From NCBI RefSeq assembly GCF_008973465.1, contig NZ_WBXN01000004.1, forward strand, positions 5,868,501 to 5,932,500: DNA of 64,000 nucleotides. The letters are read 5' to 3'. This DNA comes from Streptomyces sp. SS1-1 (GTDB lineage Bacteria > Actinomycetota > Actinomycetes > Streptomycetales > Streptomycetaceae). This document shows, in pieces, positions 43,716-52,571 of the stretch (the first letter of the stretch is position 1; every line of letters starts with the position of its first letter). Made by a program: the position numbers and the translations under genes. The notes below the pieces were generated by a model. The model did not search any database, was not told the origin of the DNA, and saw only the letters and a program-made list of their open reading frames with translations.

Positions 43716-44699
43716 TCAGCAGCAGAACCTGCGGGTCGTGGCCCGGGGTTCGACGTCCGTGTAAGGCTTGAACCACTCGTCCCACAGGTCTTCTTCGGCC
43801 ACGTCTGCTTCCAGGAAGTCGTGCGCCCTGTCGCCGACGTCGAGCAGCCCGCTCTCATTAGCGAGGAACTCCCAGTCATAGTCGAACCGAGAGGTCGGAA
43901 GGGTCTGATAGACCTCGTCCGCGTGGACGGACTCGATACTGAACCCGCCGATGCCGTCCACGGCGTAGCCGAATAGCACGCTCTCGGCCAGACAGCGCGG
44001 CTCCGGGATACCGCCGGCAAGTAGATCGGCCGCGAGGTCGTCGTACGCACGAGCGCAGTGAAGAAGGAACCAGTCCGACTGAGTCCCCGCGCTGACCGGA
44101 ACGCTGTGCTCCCAGAAGTCGGGGTCATAAGCGGCACGGTACGTCTTGTCCGCAAGATCCCTCAGCTGCCGATGGAGAACGAATGCGGTCCTGGGCGTTA
44201 CCCCAACGCCGCCGCAGTCCCCACAGCCGCGGCCCCGGGGGGACGAGCCGCAGACGGCGCACTTCGCGCAGTCCTCGGCAACATTGCAGCCGCAGCTTAG
44301 GCAGCTCCCGCAGTCGGATGCGCTGAAAAGCGAGAACACGGCCGCGTTGAGCTGTCCCAGGTTCTCCGTGACGGCCCGCGCGGCCCTGCGCACGGCCCGG
44401 GCTCGTGGAGCGTCACCATGTGTGTCCTCGATCTCATCCGCGATGTCAGTGATCGCCTTCCTGAGGGGGCCAGGCAGGGAAGCTGAGCACCCGTGAACCT
44501 TCGCGAGGGCGCCTGCTCCTCCCTGGAGAGCCGCGTTGAGCGTGGCGGCGAGCAGCTGGGATTCGTCGTGATCCTCGAACGTCCCGATCTTCGAGAGTTC
44601 CGGTCCGCGGGGCGTCCCCTGCATGCTGAAGAGGATGGCACCGTTGCCCTTGGGCTGGGTCAGGAAGAAGAGATGCGACGGTGCGGAATGTGCCGGCAT
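43716..44699 (-). CDS. Cysteine-rich (DnaJ-like zinc finger) hypothetical protein
   Basis: 327 aa from the ATG at 44,699 with GGAGG seven bases upstream. Residues about 125-165 carry a dense Cys cluster (DCGSCLSCGCNVAEDCAKCA then CGSSPRGRGCGDCGG), like a DnaJ/rubredoxin-type double zinc site. The N-terminal part begins PSHLFFLTQPKGNGAILFSM; the C-terminal half is acidic and aromatic (FDYDWEFLANESGLLDVGDR) and ends in CC. No known function. Confidence 0.6.
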   Translation of the reverse strand: MPAHSAPSHLFFLTQPKGNGAILFSMQGTPRGPELSKIGTFEDHDESQLLAATLNAALQGGAGALAKVHGCSASLPGPLRKAITDIADEIEDTHGDAPRARAVRRAARAVTENLGQLNAAVFSLFSASDCGSCLSCGCNVAEDCAKCAVCGSSPRGRGCGDCGGVGVTPRTAFVLHRQLRDLADKTYRAAYDPDFWEHSVPVSAGTQSDWFLLHCARAYDDLAADLLAGGIPEPRCLAESVLFGYAVDGIGGFSIESVHADEVYQTLPTSRFDYDWEFLANESGLLDVGDRAHDFLEADVAEEDLWDEWFKPYTDVEPRATTRRFCC

Positions 44700-45709
44700 G
44701 GCTGAGCCTCCGTGTGGTGCGCGGGCAACGAGTGCGGGCACGGTAGGGAACACCGCCGCAGACTCGTGCCTGCTACGTGAAAGATGAGGTGAGAGACAAG
44801 CCGGTGGCCCCGGTGCGTCCGCAGACTCCTTGGCTAAAGCGCAGCTGGTGATCTGGCTACGAGCGAGATCCCGTTGCTGGCACGCGGAAGCCTGCCACAG
44901 AAGGTGCCGGGGACGCCAGTGAGTTCGCGAAATCCTGAGTCGGGGCGGGCGTTGCCCGGTCCCTCAACTCCTGCCCCCGCCTACCTGATGTCCTGGTTCC
45001 AGGGGCTGCTCTGGCCGTTCGGCTTCGTATTGCAGACCGTGTGTTAACAGCGCGAATATTAGGTGCCGTTCTCTCGGCGGCGCAGTTCGATGCTGGTGCC
45101 GCCGCAGCGGGCCGCACTCGAACGGGCCTGGGCCTGGTCCGTGCCGTCGCGGATGAAGACGGTCGCCGCGTCCTTCCCCCTCGCGCAGCAGCGGCAGGGT
45201 GCTGCGCACCCGGTTCAAGACCCACGCCCACAGCCAGACCGAGTTGCGGGCCGCGTGGATCTCGTCTTAGCACGTGCTGCAGAAGGTCAGTACGTCGTCG
45301 ATGCCCGTCACCTTGACGTGCCGGGCCAGAACGTCGGCGAACGCGTTCGCCAACACGCCGAGCTCGCGCTCGTTCTGGCGCGACGGAGTGATCAGGTGGC
45401 ACGCTCGCAGCCTCCGGGAGTACCTACCGACGAGGCGGGGTGGGCGAAGCACCTGTCGTCCTGTGCGGTTCAAGGCCGCTCGATCCGGGCGCCGTTCGCA
45501 GATCCTCGACCTCTTGGACGAGCTGTTGTTCTTCGGGTCGTACGGAGTGGCAGAGCGGTCACGGGCGTCGATCGGAGAGAGCAGGGACGCCCGTATGAGG
45601 TGCGGAGTGCCAAGGTCCGATTCCCTTTGCTCTCCCACGGGTTGGCGATATATCCGATGCTGGCGACGAGTCGTGGAAATCCGCAGGAAGGGCGGCGTAC
45701 GGTGATCGA
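44700..45709. other. Interval with decayed minus-strand gene fragments
   Basis: About 1 kb. On the minus strand ADVLARHVKVTGIDDVLTFC STC then a stop at about 45,267, DEIHAARNSVWLWAWVLNRV in the same frame beyond the stop, and ATVFIRDGTDQAQARSSAAR in another frame at about 45,070-45,160 suggest one gene broken by a stop and a frameshift. I cannot name it. 44,700-45,050 shows nothing else. Confidence 0.4.
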
Positions 45710-47029
45710 ATGGTGGCGATACTGCGGTGCACCCCCGGCGAGGCCAAGTTCCTCGACAACCGGAAGCGGCAGGAGCAACTCGATGCCGGCTGGGAGTCGG
45801 TCGGAGAACGGGACGAGTGGAAGAGCAGACATGTCGTCCTGCTGGTGACCGGGCAGGAGAGAGGTCGACCGCGAGTCGAATACGTGGGGCAGGCCCGGAG
45901 CGGTCGCCCTGCCGGGACCTTCCGGCGTGTGGTCGAGGTGACTCAACTCCATCGAGTCGCGCCTCCGGTCCCGATGGAAGATTTGTCCGACCAGCTTCCG
46001 CCCCGGCACAGGGACGCAGTCGACCGGTCCGGCGTGCTGACGAAGCGGTCCGGCGAAGAGTTGCTGAACGCTCTTACCACGCTCCGCGCGGATCTGGCCG
46101 CGGTCATCGCCCAGTTGCAGGAAAGGGTGGGCGGTGTCCGGATCCTCGGCAGAGTGCGGGAGCTGTTCCTGGAGCAGAGAGATGCCACCGGACTGGCACT
46201 TCAACTGGGCGGATTCGACCGGAGCATCATTGAAGAGGCGAAGTTCCCGGAAGAGGGCGGGGATCAGATCCCCGTCCTCGCCACCCTGCCGGGACATCCG
46301 GCGCACGAGGACCACCTCGTCGCTCACGATGCGCAACGCTTCTCTGACTGGATCGGAAGTGACGCGGAGCATCTCGCGAAGCGTGTATTCCACAAGGGCG
46401 ACCAGAAACTGTTTATCGCCAATGTGAACCGCCTGCCGGCTGAGGACACGCTGGGCGTCGACCTGATCTATCACCATGTGAGCCGGGACAGCTTCATCCT
46501 TGTTCAGTACAAGAAGATGGTCCAGGTCGGAGCCGGGCGCAGCGAGTGGGGATATCGGCCGGACGGTGATCTTGACGACCAACTTAAGCGCATGAGGCAG
46601 GTAGAAGAGGCGTGTATGCGGCTGGAACAGGATCCGCCGGCCGATTACCGCTTCGTTCACCAGCCGTGCTGGATCAAGTTCTGCAAGTCCGAACAAGTGG
46701 CGCCGAAAGGAGATGCGCTGATCGGCGGGATGTACCTCACGCGCGAACACGTCGAGTGGCTCCGAGGGCGGCCCGGACTGGCCACCGGCCCGAAAGGGGG
46801 TGAGCTGTTCGGCTACCACACGGTGCCCCGGTATCTCGACAACACGACCTTCACCCAACTCGTGCAGGACGGCTGGATCGGAACCCGCGGCAGGGCCAGT
46901 GACATCATCCAGGCCCAGATCAAGGCGAGTCTCGACGGCTCGCGCGCACTGGTCTTCGCCGGGCTCATCGGCGACGACACGACCCAGGCCGAACGTACGC
47001 GGGAACGCAGGGGCGGTCTAACGGGCTGA
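45710..47029 (+). CDS. Putative nuclease of unknown family
   Basis: 439 aa; ATG at 45,710, but a GTG at 45,713 is equally possible and no clear ribosome site is seen. The central part has LGVDLIYHHVSRDSFILVQY KKM (near residues 248-270), matching the D-x(10-15)-(E/Q)xK active-site layout of PD-(D/E)XK nucleases. Further segments: RHVVLLVTGQERGRPRVEYV, LPGHPAHEDHLVAHDAQRFS, WIKFCKSEQVAPKGDALIGG. Stands alone between decayed DNA and the CBASS operon, in opposite orientation. Defence role inferred from context. Confidence 0.55.
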   Translation: MVAILRCTPGEAKFLDNRKRQEQLDAGWESVGERDEWKSRHVVLLVTGQERGRPRVEYVGQARSGRPAGTFRRVVEVTQLHRVAPPVPMEDLSDQLPPRHRDAVDRSGVLTKRSGEELLNALTTLRADLAAVIAQLQERVGGVRILGRVRELFLEQRDATGLALQLGGFDRSIIEEAKFPEEGGDQIPVLATLPGHPAHEDHLVAHDAQRFSDWIGSDAEHLAKRVFHKGDQKLFIANVNRLPAEDTLGVDLIYHHVSRDSFILVQYKKMVQVGAGRSEWGYRPDGDLDDQLKRMRQVEEACMRLEQDPPADYRFVHQPCWIKFCKSEQVAPKGDALIGGMYLTREHVEWLRGRPGLATGPKGGELFGYHTVPRYLDNTTFTQLVQDGWIGTRGRASDIIQAQIKASLDGSRALVFAGLIGDDTTQAERTRERRGGLTG

Positions 47030-47310
47030 GAGTGTGAGGGGTGGGGTCAACCGTGAACCGGTGGATCCGCCCTCACCACGGCAAGAAGCGGACTTGAGCC
47101 GCCGGTCCCGGGGAGAGCGGCGGGGTATCGGCGCACCGCTGGCTCGGTCAGTGCTCTTCGATGGCCCGCTCGGTATGGAGAAGGCTGGCCATGTGAGGAT
47201 GCGGTCACCGCGGCAGCGGAACTCGGCGGTCACGGTGCTGCGGGTCCTGATCGCACGGCGTTGGGGCACGCAATCATTGCTGCAGGTTTTTGCCGCCTTG
47301 TGCGTGATCG
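47030..47310. other. Interval with a remnant frame and the second copy of the dispersed repeat
   Basis: Between convergent genes. A minus-strand frame (FRCRGDRILTWPAFSIPSGP ... RLTPPLTLSAR) covers most of it and includes the repeat shared with 43,596-43,643. It lacks protein-like codon use outside the repeat, so it is taken as debris. Confidence 0.4.
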
Positions 47311-48471
47311 TCAAGAGATGCGCAACGCTGCCGTGTACTGGCCGGCGGTGCGGTCATAGATGACCAAGTCGGGGTGAACGTTGGCATCGTGGACACGGCC
47401 GAGCGTCACCGCAGCTGACACGGGGATAGCTGCCAGTATGTGCAGTCGTCGTAGGTTCTTGTGGTTGGCCTCCAGTTCGGAGAGCAGTCGCCGGAGCACC
47501 GAGGTGAACTCGTTGAGCGTGGGAACGGAATTGATCACGTCGACGGACGGGGTGACGTCGTGCGGGTGAATCGTCCAGCGCGGAAGCAGGGCAAGCTGTT
47601 GGGGTAGCTCTTCTGCCTGGATCGATCCGGAGATGTTCAATATCAGTACTCCGTCAGAGGCGTCAGGGGCAGGAGAGAGAGGCGGCTCGGTGACGAAGCG
47701 CACCATGGGGTCCGTCGTGTCGGGCCAGGACCAGGATTCCGTGCTGCGGTGCCGTTGGTAGATGGAGACGGTGAATGTGTCGTCCAAGCGGGAGCCGAAA
47801 TAGGCAAGCAGTGGCAAGCGGGCGAAGGCGAAGGCACTCACGTGGTGCACTGAGTCCTCACGTAGCGCTTCCGCCAGCTTGTGTTCCAGGACCCGATCGA
47901 TTTGCTGCTGGCACTGCTCCCAGTACGCTGGCCCGCCGGCCTTCTCACCGGGTATGCGTCGTAGATCGATCTCGAAGCCGTCGCCGTGCAGGCTGAGGGG
48001 GAAGTCGGGGAATCGCTCTTCGGAGCGGATGACGGCCTCGGCGGCGGTGGGCTTGGTGAGTTCGACTTCCTGGCCGCGGACTTGTCCGATCAGCCGGATT
48101 ACCACGGTGCCGGTTTCCGGGTTAAGAGCGGTCAGCCGCCGGATCCACTCCTCCCGATCGCGCTTGATGCGCCGGAGCCGTTCGACCGTCATGACGTCGA
48201 GAGAGCCCTTGCGGTCGATTTCGTTATGCTCGCCGCGGCACAGCAGCATGAGGTTGTCAGCCAGGTCGCGCTGGTCCTTCGGGAGGGGGTCCATACCGCG
48301 CGGCGACTTCGGCGTTGCGTCCTGCCCCACGATGTGGGCGAGCTCTCCCAGGGTGAAGTCCTGATAGGTGAGTTTTCCCTCGAGAAGGTAGATTCCGCAA
48401 AGTTCACATCGTCCGCCGGCGCGGACCCAGACCTTGAGCCGCTCGACGTCGGGGATGGACTTGCGTGCCAC
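47311..48471 (-). CDS. cap5: HNH-SAVED effector nuclease of CBASS (Cap5)
   Basis: 386 aa from the GTG at 48,471 with GAGGAG eight bases upstream. Residues 1-90: HNH nuclease (RAGGRCELCGIYLLEGKLTY, LGELAHIVGQ, DLADNLMLLCRGEHNEID). Residues about 185-385: SAVED ligand-binding domain (SAFAFARLPLLAYFGSRLDD, LHILAAIPVSAAVTLGRVHD, HPDLVIYDRTAGQYTAAL). Cap5 proteins degrade DNA once SAVED binds the cyclic nucleotide made by the partner CD-NTase, killing the infected cell. Last gene of the CD-NTase-cap2-cap5 operon, 150 bases behind cap2. Confidence 0.9.
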   Translation of the reverse strand: MARKSIPDVERLKVWVRAGGRCELCGIYLLEGKLTYQDFTLGELAHIVGQDATPKSPRGMDPLPKDQRDLADNLMLLCRGEHNEIDRKGSLDVMTVERLRRIKRDREEWIRRLTALNPETGTVVIRLIGQVRGQEVELTKPTAAEAVIRSEERFPDFPLSLHGDGFEIDLRRIPGEKAGGPAYWEQCQQQIDRVLEHKLAEALREDSVHHVSAFAFARLPLLAYFGSRLDDTFTVSIYQRHRSTESWSWPDTTDPMVRFVTEPPLSPAPDASDGVLILNISGSIQAEELPQQLALLPRWTIHPHDVTPSVDVINSVPTLNEFTSVLRRLLSELEANHKNLRRLHILAAIPVSAAVTLGRVHDANVHPDLVIYDRTAGQYTAALRIS

Positions 48472-48621
48472 TGGTCGACTCCTCTTGGCACACGCGGGGG
48501 TTGAGTGTGTCGCGGGCCTTGGTTCGGGGACACCGGTCTGTTGCTGTGGTGCCGTGCAGCGGAAGTATGGGGTATGGGCGCTCGGTCTGGCCGCACCGGC
48601 CGGGCTAGGGGACATGGGGGA

Positions 48622-50349
48622 CTAGTGATGATGCGGTCCGCTGCGGGCGTGTGGAAGAGCGACCAGGTGGGTTCCCGACTTCGACGCGGCCAGCTGCATG
48701 CCGAGAAACGTGGTGAGCGTGGCGGCGACGGCGGCGAGGTCGGCTGAGGATCCGTGGAAGGTGGGAACGGAGCAGCCGCGGGTCGGTATGAGTTCGTCGT
48801 CGGGCTCTGCTTCTTGCCACAGGGCGTGGTACAGCTCGAGTTGGTGGTCGTCGAGTACCGAAAGGCCAGCCAGGGAGTCCAAGCTGTGGGGGCCTTGGAG
48901 GGTTCTCGGTGCGCAGACGGTGAGGATGCCAAGTGTCCCGGTGCGGGTGTCTGTGGCGATCTGGGCGAGGGTTGCCTTGCGGTTGGGTGTGCGGGCGAGG
49001 ACATCGAGGCATTGCCCGATGGCCAGGCTGACCGTGGCGTCGATCACGAGGTCGGCGTGGTTCATGATCTGTTCGGCGTCCTCGGGGACGAGGCCCTCAG
49101 CGATGTCGACGGTCAGGCGGTCGTCGATGTTACGCAGTCGGTCAGCCAGTGCGGCGGCCTTGGCCGCGCCGAGGTCGGTCTCGAGGAAGTTCTGCCGGAC
49201 GAGCAGCCCGCCGGTGACGACGCTGGGGTCGCACAGCGTGATGCGTGCTGCTCCTGCGCGTGCGATGAACTCGGCGGTCCAGGATCCGATGCCTCCGCAG
49301 CCCCAGATGTGGATGTGTTTGTGCTGGTAGCTGTTGACGGGGCGGTTGTCGTCGCGGCGGGTTGTGACGGTATGCCGTTCGTCGGACACTCGACACCACT
49401 CGATCGGGAGGGCCGGGTTGACCGCGCTGGGGGTGAGAGTGCTCAGGCAACCGGGCTGGCGCCTTGCGAGGCTGCGGAGTTCGTTGGCGGCGTTTGCGGG
49501 GATTCGGCCCGCGAGTAGATGGGGTGGGCCGCCGGCGGGGTGGGGTACGGCCAGGAGGAGGTATTGGGGTGTGTCCTCAGCGTTTCTCACCACGCTGGTC
49601 GCGAGGGAGGTCAGCACGGCCGGCGCGAACGGCCTGGCGGTAGGGGCACGGCTGGCGAGTGGCGCATCGATCTGCCGGAGGAGTTCGACGAGTGTGGTGC
49701 CGGCTCCCATTGGCAGGGGCGCGGGGAGGATGATGACCGGCAGGCGTGCCGTGGGAGGTTCTTGCGGAGTGAAAGTGAGGTCCAGGCGCTGAGCGGTCCT
49801 TGGGATCAGGTATGCGGCCTGGACGCACTTTCCGAGCACGGGTTCACGCACAACGATGGTGGGTGTTCCTGCGGACTGATGCAGGACCCCGCCGACCGCG
49901 TGATAGAGGGCGGTTGAGGCGTTGAACCGGTTGCCGGCGGCATCGCCGAGCCAGGCCCACAGGCGGTTTAGGCTGGAGCGGATGCCGCCTGCCGGGTTCC
50001 ATTCTCGCGCCGGGTCCAGGTACAGGCACAGCCGGTGGCCCTGCAGGACGTGGGGGTATCCGATGAACCGGGTGTGCGTGACGTCGACCTGCGGGGGGAG
50101 CAGCGGGGAGGACGGGACGCGGAGAACGAACCGCTCGCGCGGCTGAAGCCGAATCCCTCCCTCGACCGAGACGGTCCCCCTCGTGTCGATCTCGATCGTG
50201 ATTGCCAGGGCGCCGTCGTCCGTACGGTCAGGCACTCCCACCACGCGCAGGGTGTCCGGCTGCTCGGCGCCGATCGCGCGGAGATCCGCGAGCGCCTGTC
50301 TCTGCCACGGTGTGGGAGCGCCGAACCGCCCGGGCTTTCGCTTGCTCAT
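48622..50349 (-). CDS. cap2: CBASS Cap2, fused E2-E1 ubiquitin-transfer-like protein
   Basis: 575 aa from the ATG at 50,349, overlapping the CD-NTase stop (ATGA). N-terminal E2-like domain (residues about 10-150) with the likely catalytic Cys in GHRLCLYLDPAREWNP. C-terminal E1/ThiF domain: IHIWGCGGIGSWTAEFIARA, ITLCDPSVVTGGLLVRQNFL, and the likely E1 cysteine in PTRGCSVPTFHGSSADLAAV. Cap2 conjugates the C-terminus of the CD-NTase to a target and raises its activity. The usual deconjugating JAB protease Cap3 is not encoded next to it. Confidence 0.9.
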   Translation of the reverse strand: MSKRKPGRFGAPTPWQRQALADLRAIGAEQPDTLRVVGVPDRTDDGALAITIEIDTRGTVSVEGGIRLQPRERFVLRVPSSPLLPPQVDVTHTRFIGYPHVLQGHRLCLYLDPAREWNPAGGIRSSLNRLWAWLGDAAGNRFNASTALYHAVGGVLHQSAGTPTIVVREPVLGKCVQAAYLIPRTAQRLDLTFTPQEPPTARLPVIILPAPLPMGAGTTLVELLRQIDAPLASRAPTARPFAPAVLTSLATSVVRNAEDTPQYLLLAVPHPAGGPPHLLAGRIPANAANELRSLARRQPGCLSTLTPSAVNPALPIEWCRVSDERHTVTTRRDDNRPVNSYQHKHIHIWGCGGIGSWTAEFIARAGAARITLCDPSVVTGGLLVRQNFLETDLGAAKAAALADRLRNIDDRLTVDIAEGLVPEDAEQIMNHADLVIDATVSLAIGQCLDVLARTPNRKATLAQIATDTRTGTLGILTVCAPRTLQGPHSLDSLAGLSVLDDHQLELYHALWQEAEPDDELIPTRGCSVPTFHGSSADLAAVAATLTTFLGMQLAASKSGTHLVALPHARSGPHHH

Positions 50350-51356
50350 CCAGCGCGCCCCGACCGCCCCGTCGTCGTCACGGCGGCCACGGACGCGGTC
50401 GCGGCGGGGAACTTCGCGCTGCTCTGCTGGGCGTCGGGCTCCTTGAAGCCCGTGCCGAACAGACCCTGCCACAGCTCGATGCTGGTCTCCTTGTCCGCAT
50501 GGTGGTAGGCAGCCTCGATCTCCTCCGTGTGCACGCTGATCCGCTCGCGGAAGTAGGCGTAGGTGTCCTGGGTCCAGCGGTGGTCAAACGTGACGCCCGA
50601 CCCGGAGGGGTCGGCGATGGACGGCTTGTTGGGGTTGGCCTGCAGGTAGGTGTTGAGGTCCTGGACCAGGTGGAGCAGGGTCGTGGGGACGTTGGCGTAG
50701 TAGCCCGGATCGATCAGCGTCTTGGTGTCGCTGACCTGGTTTCCGAGCAGAGTCGTGAGGATGATCGACCGGGTTCCGGTGAAGGAGTTCTTGTGGTCGC
50801 GCAGGTACTTCAGCAGCCGGATGACCCTGCGCAGGTTCCCGCCGGTGATGTCGTCCTGATTGCGCATCCAGGCCGTGAAGCCCTCGGGGTCCGTCGCCTC
50901 CCAGCAGTTGTCGTCCCGGTTGACGATGACGTCGCGGCCGTCGCTGAGCTGGACGTACGGGACGATGTCCACGTGCATCAGGTTCTTGTATTCCAGACGC
51001 ACGCAACGGCACTTGCGCGAGTGCGGCATCTCGCGGTAACGGCTGTGGCGGTCCAGTGCCGCGTAGACCTTGTCGATGTAGGTCTTGGGGCTGCCGTGCC
51101 AGTCCGGGTTCTCCTCCATCAGAAGGAGGAAGTCGGCATCGAACTCCTTGTCGCCGACCGGGTTGATGATGGTTCTCTGCGCCCACGAACCCTGAGGGAT
51201 CTTGTCGAGGACGAGGTGTCCGATCTCCTCGTCTGCCTTGAGGGCTCGGTAGACACTGTCCACTCGGTTGTCGAGCATGTCGAGCTTGAACCGGCTCAGG
51301 TTGACAGTGTCCGTGAGGAGCGTGTTGAAACAGGTGGTGAGCTGCACTGGCGCCAT
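50346..51356 (-). CDS. CD-NTase (CBASS cyclic oligonucleotide synthase)
   Basis: 336 aa from the ATG at 51,356 (MAPVQLTTCFNTLLTDTVNL); the frame is open upstream without family resemblance. Pol-beta nucleotidyltransferase site: IPQGSWAQRTIINPVGDKEF DADFLLLM (GS...DxD near residues 55-80) and the third acidic strand LMHVDIVPYVQL. Then the helical OAS-like C-terminal domain (RRVIRLLKYLRDHKNSFTGT). Makes a cyclic di- or trinucleotide after phage infection. The C-terminus GRSGRAG ends in small residues, as expected for a Cap2 substrate. First gene of the CBASS operon. Confidence 0.92.
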   Translation of the reverse strand: MAPVQLTTCFNTLLTDTVNLSRFKLDMLDNRVDSVYRALKADEEIGHLVLDKIPQGSWAQRTIINPVGDKEFDADFLLLMEENPDWHGSPKTYIDKVYAALDRHSRYREMPHSRKCRCVRLEYKNLMHVDIVPYVQLSDGRDVIVNRDDNCWEATDPEGFTAWMRNQDDITGGNLRRVIRLLKYLRDHKNSFTGTRSIILTTLLGNQVSDTKTLIDPGYYANVPTTLLHLVQDLNTYLQANPNKPSIADPSGSGVTFDHRWTQDTYAYFRERISVHTEEIEAAYHHADKETSIELWQGLFGTGFKEPDAQQSSAKFPAATASVAAVTTTGRSGRAG

Positions 51357-51513
51357 CCCGTAAATCGTCTTCACCGAAGATGATGACACCGTAGCGTGGG
51401 GGTACGACAGCGACGGTGACACGGCTGGCCAGTCTGCCTTCAGAGCGGGGTAGTGAAAGGGCGCGCTTGGAACGACGAAGCTCCGCCGGAAGCGGAGCCT
51501 CGTCGAAGCTGGC

Positions 51514-51789
51514 TTAGGGCGTGGGGCGGCATCCGGCGCGCGCATCGTTATACTCCGGATCTCCGCTTTCGAGGACGCGGAGTAGGGACGCCGTGACAAC
51601 ACGCGTCTTACGGCCGATGCGTAGCACACGGCACGGAAACTGCCCGTTGCGGATCAGGTCGTATCCCTTGGCCCGTGAGAATCCCAGCGCCTTTGAGGCG
51701 TCCTCCACGCTCCCCGTTCCGTCCCAGGTGGCGCGGATGTGAGCGGGGCTATAGCGAGGGCCCACCGTCTCTTCGATCTGCGTGTGCAT
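51514..51789 (-). CDS. Excisionase-like helix-turn-helix protein
   Basis: 91 aa. MerR/Xis-type winged helix: SVEDASKALGFSRAKGYDLI, RNGQFPCRVLRIGRKTRVV, TASLLRVLESGDPEY. This layout is that of excisionases and small DNA-binding proteins of Streptomyces integrative elements. It lies 5.7 kb from the integrase, with ISs in between, and 157 bases upstream of the CBASS operon on the same strand, so it may be the element's Xis or may regulate CBASS. Confidence 0.7.
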   Translation of the reverse strand: MHTQIEETVGPRYSPAHIRATWDGTGSVEDASKALGFSRAKGYDLIRNGQFPCRVLRIGRKTRVVTASLLRVLESGDPEYNDARAGCRPTP

Positions 51790-51880
51790 TCCGATTACTT
51801 TCGTCTTGGCGGGTAGCCCGTGCCGGACCTACGGACACCGCATGCGTCCGTCATGGCGGTGACCGCCAATACTCCGCGTT

Positions 51881-51905
51881 ATCGCCGGTTTGGCTAACCG
51901 GCGAT
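51881..51905. promoter_or_regulatory. Palindromic operator overlapping a promoter (copy 1)
   Basis: Arms ATCGCCGGTT and AACCGGCGAT around TGGCT. On the plus strand TTGGCT then 17 bases then TATGTT gives good -35/-10 spacing, with the palindrome over the -35. The same 25 bases occur in inverted orientation at 57,290-57,314. No obvious gene follows on the plus strand before the remnant at 52,386; the rest of 51,790-52,385 shows nothing. Confidence 0.6.
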
Positions 51906-52385
51906 TTGGGGCTATGTTGCCTCGCTCGCCGTGGAGGGGTTCCCTCTGACAGTGTGAGGCACGATGCCGGCGAGGAGTCGGCAGAGTCCAGCACTTCACT
52001 GCAGTGCCCAGCACTGTGACGAACGGTTACCACGGATGAGTTTTGTGTTGCATGGGTCGCAGTTCGCCCTGTTGCACCACTGCAGGTCAATTGAGGTCTG
52101 GCTCTTCGGGGTCAGGCCCCCTAAATCTCACCGTGCTGGATGGGGCTGGATTTTCTGATTCCTCGTCACCTGCCGCCAACCCCGCATCTCGTGTACTGTG
52201 CTGGATTCGTGCTGGACGCCGACGAATCACGGGTACCACCGGCCTGCGTGCTGCGCGCCGGGGCAGCTGAACCAGTCGATCGGGCCTCCGGCACACGTTC
52301 TTCACGTGACTCGCGCCGGTTGCGGAAACAAATCTCTGCCTGTCTGACGTTGTCGATCTCCTATGCGATAACGGGGGTGGTCGGC

Positions 52386-52502
52386 TTGAAGTTGTTCCGG
52401 ACGGATGCATCGCAATGCGGAGTGAGCGAGGTCATGCCGCGTCTTGCTGAGGTCGAGGCAGATGTGCAGGGTCTCGTCGAGGCGCACATGGAGACGCTGC
52501 TA
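52386..52502 (+). pseudogene. 5' fragment of a putative nuclease gene (DUF5655/NucS-like start)
   Basis: From a TTG the frame reads KLFRTDASQCGVSEVMPRLA, EVEADVQGLVEAHMETLL. From memory this matches the opening of restriction-like DUF5655/EndoNuc proteins (...ENDVTGLVEANMETLLGVRFL). An IS cuts it at 52,502; the flank beyond the IS (after 55,086) gives one matching Gly and then diverges, so the gene was already truncated. Confidence 0.5.
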
Positions 52503-52571
52503 AGGGCTGTCCCGTAAACGATCTATGAGTCACCCAGGGCAGGGCCGATCGCCGTGTGGTCGCTGCCCTAG

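Noticed and set aside
47018-47314. Minus-strand 98-codon gene
   Set aside because: Arg/Ser-rich composition; only the repeated segment looks protein-derived.
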